Source of the DNA: Bacteroidales bacterium
Lineage (GTDB): Bacteria > Bacteroidota > Bacteroidia > Bacteroidales > Prolixibacteraceae
Direction of reading: 5' to 3'
DNA: 64,000 bases
Assembly (NCBI GenBank): GCA_012719495.1
Contig: JAAYAG010000077.1
Span: 19,553-83,552 of the forward strand
Part shown: positions 27,001-36,210 of the stretch, in pieces
Layout: the number at the start of each line of letters is the position of its first letter
Position numbering within the stretch: the stretch's first letter is position 1
Made by a program: the position numbers and the translations under genes
The notes under the pieces: model-generated
The model's input: the letters and a program-made list of their open reading frames with translations, nothing else
Database searches by the model: none
What the model was told of the DNA's origin: nothing

Positions 27001-30000
27001 TTACACAAGAATATCGGTAGGCAATTTCCCAAAATGCTTTTTAAATACTGTTCCAAAATATCCCACACTTGAAAAACCGCACATCTCACTAACTTCGGTT
27101 ACCGAGTAACGTTTTGTTTTCAACAATTGTAGTGCATTATTCAATCTGATTAATTTAATGAATTCTGAAGGAGATTGGTCGGTAAGCGACTTTATCTTTT
27201 TATATAACAAAGAAGTACTCACATTCATTTCAGATGCAAACTCATCTTTTCCAAAAGCTGAATTGGAAAGGTTATCAGCTACAATTGCCAAAGCCTTTTT
27301 CATAAACTTATCATTCAATTCATTTTCAAAGATCGTTTCAGCTTCCATTTCGCTGCCTTTTATCAGCTTAAGGGCCCTGTCGCGAATTTGTTCCCTGTTG
27401 CGCAGAATAGTCTTTGCTCGCTGAATAAGGAGCCCCATGTCGAATGGTTTGGTCAGATAATCGTCGGCACCAAGGCCAAGACCATGCAACTGTTCCGATT
27501 TGCTATTTAAAGCAGTGAGTAAAATGATTGGTATGTGACTTGTTTCAAAAGTCGACTTCATCAATCGACAAAGCTCAAAACCATCCATATTGGGCATCAT
27601 AACATCTGAGATAACAATATCGGGCAGGTCGCGTTGAATAACTTTCCAAGCCTTTTCCCCATCACAAGCTGTACTTACCTGGAATTGTTCTTTGAGTGGA
27701 TGTTTCATAAAATTTCGAAGGTCTTCGTTGTCTTCAACCACCAAAATTCGCATCAAATTTTCTTTAGTTCCGTTGCTTTCGTTTTCTTCCGATTCTACTG
27801 ATTCTTTTACAGTTGGCTTTATTTCACCTTTAATAGCACCTAATTCACTGGTTTGGTTGTAAGGCATTATTATTTTAAACTCGGAGCCCACATCTTCCTG
27901 ACTGGTACAAGTAATTCGGCCACCATGCATTACAACATATTTTTTTGCCAATAAAAGACCGATACCCGAACCAACGATCTTAGAATTTACGGCATTTTCG
28001 CCACGATAAAATTCTTTGAAAAGTTGTCGCTGAGCTTTTTTACTTATACCTATACCCTGATCGGCTACTTCAACGGACCAGGTACCAACTTTCCCATCAA
28101 AAGTCACAAGAACCTCTCCGCCAGATTTTGAATACTTTATTGCATTTGAAATCAAATTATCAATTACTTTTTCAACCATCGACTCATCGATTGCCGTAAA
28201 ATATTCCTCTTGTTCAGAAGAAAAAACAAGTTTAACGTTATGCTTTGCGGCAAACGATTCGAACATAACCATCCGATGACGCAATAAACTCACGATATCT
28301 ATCATTTCGAGGGAAAGTTGCTCCCTGCCAATATCAATTTTCTGAAAATCGAGAAGCTGAGTCGATATTTTTACCAATCGGGCTGTCTGTTCCAAAGCAA
28401 GTTCGAGATAATAACGGCCATTTGATGAAAGGTTTTTCTCTTTGACAAGTTCTTCGATTGGCGCATTTATCAGCGTTAATGAGGTACGCAGATCGTGTGT
28501 CGTGTTGGTGAAAAACTTAATTTTCTCTTCAGAATGTGTTTCTCGCAATTTATCGATATAATACAAAAATGAGAATGAGATGATTATCATACCCAACACG
28601 AGCAAGATTGACAAGAACCACCAAGTTCTCCAAAACGGAGGAACCATATCGAACTGTATCTCTCTTTCGTCGATAACATTTGTCAAAGAAGAATCCAACA
28701 TCCTTATTTTCAACACAAATTCTCCACTAGGAATATTTGTATAGGTGAGCTTACGTAAATTTCCAGGCTGACTCCAGTCCTTGTCAAGCCCTTCCATTTT
28801 CCACGAAAATTGGGATCCTACCTCAGTAACTCCCATAGGTACCATTTCTACTGTAATCGTGTTCTGATTATGTTTCAATTTCACCTTTTTAAGACTGTCT
28901 ACCGGAGTTGCTAAAGACATGACAGATTTGTCACGAATAGATCTTCCGGAAACAACTAAATCCTGAATGAAAATTTTTCCTCCAGGCTTACCTTGTTGAA
29001 GTTTAAACGGGTTAAAAATTAATGCTCCTGAGTTTGTTCCAAATATCAAATTCCCATTCTTGAGTTTGAAACTTGAGTTCAAATTAAAAGAAACATTTGA
29101 TAATGAGATATTTGATGAGTAATTCTTAATATTTTCTGTTTTGGGATCTATCCGGCATAACCCATTTTCGGTACCTACCCACAAAAATCCATTGTTTAAA
29201 ATTATACTATTAACAAAATTTGAGGGCAACCCCATTGACATGGTAAACTTTTTGGTTTCGCCAGTTCCCAAATCATATTTTATAACCCCATCACCACTGG
29301 TACACAACCATATAACATTCTCATGAACAAGGATATCGTAAATCAAATATCCCTCGACAAGGTTTTGAAAAGAACCATCGTTTTTATTAAACTTTACCAG
29401 TCCAAATGTACACCCAAGCAATAAGTAATTATCATCCAATTCATTAACAGAATATATAGGAAGCGGGGCATAAGCAATAAAAATCTTTTCTGCAACATGG
29501 TATCCAATAAGATTTCCTTGAACCCCACCAATCCAAATATTATTGCCACGATCACGAAATATATTGAATACAAAGTCGTTACCAACAGTACCCTCTGGTC
29601 CGCTTGTTGAGTAATGGGCAATTTCTGCCCCACTATTTCCATCGAGCAAATACACCCCCGAAGAATACGTCCCTGCCCAAATATTTCCGTCACGATCTTC
29701 ACATAACGACATAAATACCTGGGCTTGCTTTTGGGTATTGTGATAAAATGATTTCCATTGATTAGTAGAAGGGTTCCAAAAACTGATTCCATTGTTGGTT
29801 GCAAACCACAAATTGCCCCTACGATCTTCGATAACACTGTTTACATCATTGTTAACCAATGAATTTTTATTGTTCGAAGAGTGAATTACTTGTGTCAATT
29901 CAGAAGAGGCCTGGTCGAAAAAAGAAAGGCCACCGCTATAGGTACCAACCCATACTCGCTGATTTTCATCACAATAAATATCGTACACTCCATTACCCCG

Positions 30001-30891
30001 TAAAGAATAAGGGTCGTCGGAATTATCTTTATACACATTGGCAACCCGCTGACTGTACTTTTCAATTTCCCAAATTCCCTGACCGTCAATTCCGCATAAC
30101 AAGGTGGAATCGGTATTCTGGGTAATAGCTAAGATGGGTTGCAGCGGAAAGTTCTCGATAGTAGCTTTCTTCAATGATGATTGATTAAAATCGTAAAATA
30201 AAAGTCCGCTGGATACTGTACCAATCCAAAGACGACGTAATTTACTGTCGTAGTTCATATGAGATATTGGCGACATTCCGTGAATCGAAAAGTCAGTCAA
30301 TTTTTCATTCTTCATGCTAGAAACATCGATGACATTCAATGTATTAAAAATTGTATAAGCCAGGCGATTACCATCAATCTTTTCTAAACTGGAAACAATT
30401 CCGCCAATTTCGTTTACCCAATGCAACCCCTCTTGATCGTACATAAACAACCCTGCCGATGAACCAATCCATAACCTTCCCATTGAATCTACAACCATAC
30501 TATTTACAGACAGATAATTAGATTTCAATTCACGACTCATATTAATAATTAAATCAAACCTGTCGTTAATGGGATTATAATAGAACAATTGGCCATTGTT
30601 TGTATAGGCGAATAACTTATTGTTGTCGTAGGAGAGTTTTACACTAATTATATTGGCTGTTTCGTATTGCAAATAATACACCCGGTAATCATCATCGCCA
30701 ACCCGAACAATACCTGTTTTTGATGAAGCCCAAATAAAGCCGTTATAATCTTTGCAAATTGAATTTATTTCGCGCATGGAAACTCCATACATATCATTGA
30801 TACTGTAGAATTTAACGTTAGATGCAAACATCAAATTGACATGCAAAAAACAGTCTACAATAAAAAAAAGAATTACAATAAACCTTCTCAT
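27001..30891 (-). CDS. Hybrid two-component system sensor/response regulator (HTCS)
   Basis: 1296 residues. A signal sequence (about 1-24) precedes a periplasmic sensor of beta-propeller repeats (about 30-650; RLWIGTVSSGLLFYD, VWVGTYSGGLSFFD, LWFATNNGISFWNP, LWVGTENGLCRIDP) and a Y_Y_Y-type domain (about 680-745; FSWKMEGLDKDWSQPGNLRK). After a membrane helix (about 753-777) come a histidine kinase with His799 (TTHDLRTS) and ATPase motifs (GIGISKKAQRQLF, GSGIGLLLAKK). A receiver domain carries Asp1096 (VISDVMMPNMDG), and a C-terminal AraC-type DNA-binding domain follows (SEMCGFSSVGYFGTVFKKHFG). Such proteins sense an oligosaccharide in the periplasm and activate the adjacent transport genes. 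It lies upstream of and in line with the xylan set, so it is very likely its activator. Confidence 0.95.
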   Translation of the reverse strand: MRRFIVILFFIVDCFLHVNLMFASNVKFYSINDMYGVSMREINSICKDYNGFIWASSKTGIVRVGDDDYRVYYLQYETANIISVKLSYDNNKLFAYTNNGQLFYYNPINDRFDLIINMSRELKSNYLSVNSMVVDSMGRLWIGSSAGLFMYDQEGLHWVNEIGGIVSSLEKIDGNRLAYTIFNTLNVIDVSSMKNEKLTDFSIHGMSPISHMNYDSKLRRLWIGTVSSGLLFYDFNQSSLKKATIENFPLQPILAITQNTDSTLLCGIDGQGIWEIEKYSQRVANVYKDNSDDPYSLRGNGVYDIYCDENQRVWVGTYSGGLSFFDQASSELTQVIHSSNNKNSLVNNDVNSVIEDRRGNLWFATNNGISFWNPSTNQWKSFYHNTQKQAQVFMSLCEDRDGNIWAGTYSSGVYLLDGNSGAEIAHYSTSGPEGTVGNDFVFNIFRDRGNNIWIGGVQGNLIGYHVAEKIFIAYAPLPIYSVNELDDNYLLLGCTFGLVKFNKNDGSFQNLVEGYLIYDILVHENVIWLCTSGDGVIKYDLGTGETKKFTMSMGLPSNFVNSIILNNGFLWVGTENGLCRIDPKTENIKNYSSNISLSNVSFNLNSSFKLKNGNLIFGTNSGALIFNPFKLQQGKPGGKIFIQDLVVSGRSIRDKSVMSLATPVDSLKKVKLKHNQNTITVEMVPMGVTEVGSQFSWKMEGLDKDWSQPGNLRKLTYTNIPSGEFVLKIRMLDSSLTNVIDEREIQFDMVPPFWRTWWFLSILLVLGMIIISFSFLYYIDKLRETHSEEKIKFFTNTTHDLRTSLTLINAPIEELVKEKNLSSNGRYYLELALEQTARLVKISTQLLDFQKIDIGREQLSLEMIDIVSLLRHRMVMFESFAAKHNVKLVFSSEQEEYFTAIDESMVEKVIDNLISNAIKYSKSGGEVLVTFDGKVGTWSVEVADQGIGISKKAQRQLFKEFYRGENAVNSKIVGSGIGLLLAKKYVVMHGGRITCTSQEDVGSEFKIIMPYNQTSELGAIKGEIKPTVKESVESEENESNGTKENLMRILVVEDNEDLRNFMKHPLKEQFQVSTACDGEKAWKVIQRDLPDIVISDVMMPNMDGFELCRLMKSTFETSHIPIILLTALNSKSEQLHGLGLGADDYLTKPFDMGLLIQRAKTILRNREQIRDRALKLIKGSEMEAETIFENELNDKFMKKALAIVADNLSNSAFGKDEFASEMNVSTSLLYKKIKSLTDQSPSEFIKLIRLNNALQLLKTKRYSVTEVSEMCGFSSVGYFGTVFKKHFGKLPTDILV

Positions 30892-31005
30892 ATACAGGTT
30901 CTTAGTGATGTGAGTGATGTGAATTAAAGTTTTTCCCCTGCCAAAAAAAATGGCATCTCCAACAAATTACAAGTGAACCTCCCACTGTTCTTATGCAATT
31001 TGAAT

Positions 31006-31037
31006 CAAAAATATAAAAGAACTCAAGACAATGCAAA
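31006..31037 (-). promoter_or_regulatory. Promoter of the HTCS gene
   Basis: On the minus strand TTTG (31034-31037) and TATTTTTG (31006-31013) are 20 bases apart, matching the Bacteroidota TTTG/TAnnTTTG consensus. A start of transcription near 30999 would give a leader of about 110 bases before the HTCS start at 30891. Confidence 0.5.
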
Positions 31038-31058
31038 AAATGAAAGAAATGTTGCGGA

Positions 31059-33152
31059 TTAATTTGATTTGAAAATACCTTCAGTCTTCAATTTCTGCTC
31101 CTTTTCAACCTTTCCCTCAGAATCTATACCAATGAAATAATTGTTATAAAGCCCCAAAGAATCAGGTTGTGGCCATCTGGTGTTATTTTTCACTCTAAAC
31201 TGCCCATCTTTGGGGTTAAGTAAGTAAACATCTTCTCCGCCAGCATCAATAAAAATGGCATGCTGAGCCGACTCGTACTGAGCTGTGGCATCGGTCTTAT
31301 TCTTATATGTTTCCAACAAATCGCAACGTCCAAAAAATCCATCAATTTCTCCAACATCATAGTAATCATTGCCTTCCATCTCAATAAAAAAAGTGTTCGA
31401 CCGCACCATCGAATTAGCAATGCCAAACATTTTCAACCGATACCGATCGTTTCCTTTACCATCGACAAACAAGGCATTGCTGAAGTCCCATCCAAAAGAA
31501 AGCGCTGCTCCCGATGTTTTATCAAGGAAATACCGATCATCGCCACTGTCATCAACCAATACTGCCTGAGCAAAATGCGCCGCTGAAGCCTGACTAAAAT
31601 AGCAACTTTCGAACAGGTCATTCCCTTGAGCATCAAAAAGGACCCCTGTTCCAAACCAATAGCCCGACGCTTGTGAAAAATTCCCTGCCTTATAGGTATC
31701 GTTCCCTTCAAAATCGACCAAAGCACCTGTTCCACCAGCCCAAGATAACTTACAGCCAGGTACTTCTCTCCTTCCCTGTCCTGCACCTTGCGCAAAACAA
31801 AAATTTACTTTCCCGTCGGAATGATAATCGGCCCGACCGGGGCTTTTTGCAGGGTTACTTTCAGCAACAAAAACATCGTTCCCAGAATAATCGACCATGA
31901 GGCCAAGGGCCGAACTACCGCCCATTCCCTGACCATCGCCATAAATGTAATAATAATCGTTACCTGCCCCACCAGCACATATACCAGCCCCGAAATACGC
32001 ACAGCCCTGACCCGAATTTTGCATAACACAAGAATCAGTTCCCCCGGCATCGTATAAAATCCCCACACCAAAGAGACCAAAACCTTGTGCATAATTCTTT
32101 GCCAAATAGTTATCGTCGCCGTGCAAATCGGCCAGCAATGAAGCACCAAGAACCCCAACGCCCTGAGACAATCCGGCTTCTGAAGATAGGTAACGGTCGT
32201 TCCCGTCGAAATCGATCAACGCGGCAACAGGTGTCGTTGGCGAAGTGGCGGCAAATGTCCCCCGATAGGTATCGTTGCCTCCGATGTCGATAACCAACAA
32301 CGGGTTAACAAGGTCATACTGCCTGTCAGACCTGTCGGATATAATAATCGTTCCCAACGAAGTTTGTATTTCAACATGAAAAGCCTGTGAAAAAGAATGA
32401 AGAGCCGACAACGAGTCAACAGTTTGAATAAACAAGCTACAGGCATCGACCATACAAACAGCAGATTTACAAACAAAATAAGGATTGAATTTTTTGGCAG
32501 CTTTTTCAATGGCTAGTGAATGTAAAGAATCAGAGTCATACAAGGTTTGAATTCCGGTAAAATTAAATAATTCATTTTTCACATCTATAGGTATTCCATT
32601 AGTTGAGAGTCGATTATATTTTATCGATCGTCGGAATTCACATAAAAGTTTTGCCAATGGGTCATGAAGCCATTGTGGTAAATTAGACAGATCGTTCCGT
32701 AATTTTTCTGATGAAATGAGCCGATCGTTGCCCAACCTGTCAATTTTTTTAATTTCCCGGAACAAATTTGCCGATGAAGATCTCATCTGCTGGCTTGCTC
32801 CTATACTATCCGAAAGCAAAGTGTAAAAAGTGGCCGACAATAGTGAACGAAGCACAGAGGCTGACCTATTCGTTCCCCGATCATCTGGCTTGCATTTCAA
32901 CCTGTTGTTTAATTGAGTGGTATAATCGCCAAGCTGCAATGGATTTGCATACAAACTATCGAAATATACGGGTTTAAACATCACCTCGTGAGGAAATCGG
33001 CTCCACGATTCTTTTGGCCTGATGCCCAATTCTGAACGGTTGCGCCCAATACACTGCAAAGCTTCGTCGAGCAATTGATCGCCAATAAGCTGACTGCTAG
33101 AAGTTAGCACAAACCCGAAAATAAAAACAAGCAAAAACAATAATCTACGCAT
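31059..33152 (-). CDS. Secreted Gly-Asn-Asp repeat protein, function unknown
   Basis: 697 residues with a signal peptide (about 1-20). Residues about 20-280 are a mostly helical-looking N-terminal region. Residues about 280-650 hold some twelve repeats with the core G(N/G/D/E)D-x-aromatic, such as GGNDTYRG, DGNDRYLS, HGDDNYLA, AGNDYYYI, EGNDTYKA, QGNDLFES and SGDDRYFL. Between them are Gly/Gln/Ala-rich runs (LSQGVGVLGASLLAD, AQGFGLFGVGILYD). The regular 20-30-residue period with acidic turns suggests a beta-solenoid, perhaps metal-binding in the turns. I do not recognise a named family or enzyme motif. It overlaps the upstream VanZ-like gene by eight bases, so the two are co-translated. Confidence 0.8.
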   Translation of the reverse strand: MRRLLFLLVFIFGFVLTSSSQLIGDQLLDEALQCIGRNRSELGIRPKESWSRFPHEVMFKPVYFDSLYANPLQLGDYTTQLNNRLKCKPDDRGTNRSASVLRSLLSATFYTLLSDSIGASQQMRSSSANLFREIKKIDRLGNDRLISSEKLRNDLSNLPQWLHDPLAKLLCEFRRSIKYNRLSTNGIPIDVKNELFNFTGIQTLYDSDSLHSLAIEKAAKKFNPYFVCKSAVCMVDACSLFIQTVDSLSALHSFSQAFHVEIQTSLGTIIISDRSDRQYDLVNPLLVIDIGGNDTYRGTFAATSPTTPVAALIDFDGNDRYLSSEAGLSQGVGVLGASLLADLHGDDNYLAKNYAQGFGLFGVGILYDAGGTDSCVMQNSGQGCAYFGAGICAGGAGNDYYYIYGDGQGMGGSSALGLMVDYSGNDVFVAESNPAKSPGRADYHSDGKVNFCFAQGAGQGRREVPGCKLSWAGGTGALVDFEGNDTYKAGNFSQASGYWFGTGVLFDAQGNDLFESCYFSQASAAHFAQAVLVDDSGDDRYFLDKTSGAALSFGWDFSNALFVDGKGNDRYRLKMFGIANSMVRSNTFFIEMEGNDYYDVGEIDGFFGRCDLLETYKNKTDATAQYESAQHAIFIDAGGEDVYLLNPKDGQFRVKNNTRWPQPDSLGLYNNYFIGIDSEGKVEKEQKLKTEGIFKSN

Positions 33153-33984
33153 CAGATTTCTTTCTTTCGGTACCGAACAACAAGATATAAAAAATTGCAG
33201 TACAAGTAATCAGTAACGACCCAGGTAAAGGTTTCAGCACATGAAAACGCACATTGAGATGGCTGATTACCGTAAAAAAACCGGGATATTCTTTTTTAAT
33301 TAAAACAAATATCGGCGAAGTACCATCGGTAGGCATAAAATATGAAAATTCGCCTATACAATACATTATTACAAGCGACAGAAAAATAGCCGCAAAAACA
33401 AAAAACTCTGATGTATGATACCATTTTGGACGGCTAATAGTAGAAAAACCTATTGAAAAAAGGAACAAAACCCCCAATGCGGTGCCCAATTCATTGAGGA
33501 AAATATCGTTAAAATCGAAATAATCGGTACGTTGAGGGGCAAGAATCAAATACTGGTATAATTCGTCGAAGAAACCGGCTAGTGTACTAATTATGAATGT
33601 ACGATTAAGATTCCTCACCAACGGATAGATAAAAAGACACAGGCTGAAATACTGGGCAAAATGAATCATTTCGACATTGTGAACCAACAGCAACTTGAAC
33701 GAAGCCATCATTAACCCCAAGGTTATAGCCATGCCCGTTAAAATACGTTTGCGGTAAGGGTGACCAATAATTTTGGGGATAAGGAAAGCCACTAAAATTA
33801 CTAAAAGCAGCACCCCGGAAATCATGATTGTATTTTGGTAGAATAACCGTGATTTTGTCTTAAACAAATACACCACGGCCAAACCTACCTGCTCGTGGGG
33901 TAACACAATAAGCAGATAGTAAATAAAAGCTATTACGCAACCAATTAATCGGTTACACGAGATCCAGTCGTAAATTTTCTTCAT
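33145..33984 (-). CDS. VanZ-like membrane protein
   Basis: 279 residues with several membrane helices (about 13-32, 52-72, 85-100, 108-126, 170-186, 195-213, 255-272). The VanZ-like core is visible: EMIHFAQYFSLCLF, then GFFDELYQY, QRTDYFDFNDIFLNELGTALG. VanZ in enterococci gives some teicoplanin resistance, but most relatives have no known role. Its stop region overlaps the start of the GND-repeat protein gene, a pairing I do not recognise. No resistance genes are nearby. Confidence 0.8.
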   Translation of the reverse strand: MKKIYDWISCNRLIGCVIAFIYYLLIVLPHEQVGLAVVYLFKTKSRLFYQNTIMISGVLLLVILVAFLIPKIIGHPYRKRILTGMAITLGLMMASFKLLLVHNVEMIHFAQYFSLCLFIYPLVRNLNRTFIISTLAGFFDELYQYLILAPQRTDYFDFNDIFLNELGTALGVLFLFSIGFSTISRPKWYHTSEFFVFAAIFLSLVIMYCIGEFSYFMPTDGTSPIFVLIKKEYPGFFTVISHLNVRFHVLKPLPGSLLITCTAIFYILLFGTERKKSDA

Positions 33985-34434
33985 ACATCAACCAATAATC
34001 TAATGGGGATTTGTTTGCAATTCAATATTCTGAATTTCCCGATGAAAACTCAGCAATCATCAAGGTTTTCACAAAGAAACACAATACGCGATAGAAATTC
34101 AAATATTGCTCCGAGATGATTCCATGATGCTATTTAATAACCTGAGTTCGTTACCATATAAAGCAGCGTTGGTTGTAAAAAAAATGTCGGGAACAATTAC
34201 GTCCCCGACATTTATATAGTATTTCATCCGAATATTATTTGTTTTTTAAGGTCGGATGGAACTCGCATGTGAATATTAGCTAACGCTGAACTTTGTTTTA
34301 TCCGTGTTTCCCGACAAATCGGGACAAGTTGTGTTTGTAACGAACATGCTCGTTTCATGATTTAATCATGCAAATGTTAACATTGTTTTGACTCCGCAAT
34401 TGCATTTCAGCGAATAATATCAAAACCACTGCTT
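33985..34434. other. Intergenic region with terminator and a second short hairpin
   Basis: It contains the terminator at 34177-34213 and a 6-bp inverted repeat with a CAAA loop (34309-34324, TCCCGA/TCGGGA). The rest, including the 192 bases upstream of the VanZ-like gene, shows no gene and no exact promoter element. Confidence 0.55.
34177..34213 (-). terminator. Rho-independent terminator of the metallohydrolase SusCD operon
   Basis: A perfect 10-bp stem (34182-34191 with 34204-34213) with a 12-base loop is followed on the minus strand by a run of eight T. It lies about 220 bases after the T9SS protein gene. Confidence 0.85.
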
Positions 34435-36183
34435 TTACAACACAACTTTTACAGTCTCTGTACGATTGTTTTCCCCGTTAAGTTTTAACAGGTACAAGCC
34501 TTTTTGTTTCACTGTGGGTACAAACGAGAATGATCCTGAAGATGGCAATGAATAACGACCAATAAGTTGCCCGGAAGTAGAATAAACTGATACATTATTG
34601 TACTCCTTGGCATAGGTTAAATTAATGGCCCCATTATCGGCAAAAACTCTTGTTTTCATTATTTCACGACCATTAATACTTGTATAATCGCCCTGCGTTA
34701 CAGAAATTGGAAAACTTGCCCCATACGTCTTTAATAGCGCTGTAGTTCCTCTGCCTTTTACTCCTGAAGGCAGTGCTTCTGCGGTAAAGGTCAATGTAAT
34801 ATCCCAGGTAACTTCATCGAAGGTGAAATCATACGAGAGCCAATCAGGCAATTCATTTTCGAACCAAATATCCTCGGGAGAATACATCGAAGTGATATTA
34901 AAAACCTTGCTGTCGCCACCTACAGAAGCAATATACGTATTGTCATCGGCTAATAAATATGAATAAAAAATACCTAAATTAAATGCGAGAGAAGTACTTC
35001 CTTCGTAATCGTCAAGGTAACGTACGCCATCCTCATAGTAAAAGACAAATGCATTGTTTTCATTAACCGGAGACGTATCAAATTCCTGAGCCATTACCGA
35101 AAATTCTGCTCCTTCAACATTAAACCCTTTTAATTCAATAAGGATTGCATCGCTAATTTCAATATAATCTTGAGTAACTTCAAAACCAAGATCAGCGTCG
35201 AATACCGAAAATTCGCTAAAAACTATTGTATAGTAAGTATTTTCGGAACCAAATGGACCTAAAATATTATTTGCTTTAGCCGTTGCAGAAGCAATTGTAT
35301 CGCTGAGATTACCTTCATCGTCTAATTTATGTATAATCAATTGCAACTCAGTGCCAGCAGGAAGGGTACAATATGTCGCATTTATCCATAAACTATCCAA
35401 AATATACTCATGGGTCGGTTTCTCAAAATAGTTTGCTACGGCATCAACAGAGCCATCAAGGCTAGATCCAAACAAATAATCGCCTTCTTCGAAATAATAC
35501 GCATACATATTTTGATGACAATCATAATTGCATGCACCTACTTCTAAATCTCCAAAACTTCCACCTGCAAAAACGTAGGTACTATCTACCCCACCCAACG
35601 AATAAGTCATGGTGTTAGTCCCGTCGGTTGCCGTTAAAGAAGGGGTACTAAAAAATATAGCATAAGGAAAATATGCTTCGGGATTTTCTTCCGTAGAGGT
35701 TAAAGTAGCCAACGAGATACTATACTCATCAAATGGTCCATTCGGGTCGGGCAAAGTCCACAAATAAGAAGTAGCACCTCCTGAGTAATTTCTCCAATTA
35801 GATGAGCTGTAAGCAGGACCTAACAGATAATAATCATAATAATACCCAAAATCAGTGGTCATACCCGCCCAAAAATAGCCCAGTGGCCTCATAAACACCA
35901 CAGAGTCCAAGGTATTAATGTTTTTTTGATTAAAACCAACTGCCCCAGGTATCCGTTTATTTTTAGAAATGTTATCTAACCGAGACAAACCGTTCCCTTT
36001 GTATTTAACTGCATTTGTCGCACTTAGCATAGTAGATTCTCTTTTTTCAAGAGTTGGAATTATGCTATTCGATACCATCGAAGCATTTTTTGGCCCTCTT
36101 CCAGCTTTTAAATCTCGCATTTGCGCATTTACAAAAGTTGAAATAAATACAGCCAACAAGATCAATGTAATTTTTCTTTGCAT
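34435..36183 (-). CDS. Secreted protein with T9SS C-terminal sorting domain, function unknown
   Basis: 582 residues with a signal peptide (about 1-20, ending VNAQ). Residues about 20-500 have no motif I recognise; they are rich in Tyr, Gly and Ser, beta-rich in appearance. The last 65 residues match a T9SS type A sorting domain: VSVYSTSGQLIGRYSLP, KQKGLYLLKLNGEN, ending in TVKVVL. It should be exported to the surface or medium. It is the last gene of the SusC-SusD-metallohydrolase-DUF4302 operon (27 bases after DUF4302) and may be a substrate-binding or degrading partner. Confidence 0.8.
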   Translation of the reverse strand: MQRKITLILLAVFISTFVNAQMRDLKAGRGPKNASMVSNSIIPTLEKRESTMLSATNAVKYKGNGLSRLDNISKNKRIPGAVGFNQKNINTLDSVVFMRPLGYFWAGMTTDFGYYYDYYLLGPAYSSSNWRNYSGGATSYLWTLPDPNGPFDEYSISLATLTSTEENPEAYFPYAIFFSTPSLTATDGTNTMTYSLGGVDSTYVFAGGSFGDLEVGACNYDCHQNMYAYYFEEGDYLFGSSLDGSVDAVANYFEKPTHEYILDSLWINATYCTLPAGTELQLIIHKLDDEGNLSDTIASATAKANNILGPFGSENTYYTIVFSEFSVFDADLGFEVTQDYIEISDAILIELKGFNVEGAEFSVMAQEFDTSPVNENNAFVFYYEDGVRYLDDYEGSTSLAFNLGIFYSYLLADDNTYIASVGGDSKVFNITSMYSPEDIWFENELPDWLSYDFTFDEVTWDITLTFTAEALPSGVKGRGTTALLKTYGASFPISVTQGDYTSINGREIMKTRVFADNGAINLTYAKEYNNVSVYSTSGQLIGRYSLPSSGSFSFVPTVKQKGLYLLKLNGENNRTETVKVVL

Positions 36184-36210
36184 CTGATTTATTTTTAATT
36201 GTTTATTTTT

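Noticed and set aside
30930..30955. Hairpin TGCCA/TGGCA before the HTCS gene as terminator
   Set aside because: The stem is only five base pairs and no T-run follows on the minus strand.
33145..33984. Glycopeptide resistance locus because of VanZ similarity
   Set aside because: No vanA/B, vanH, vanX or vanRS genes are near, and Gram-negative hosts do not need them. VanZ-like proteins are widespread without this role.
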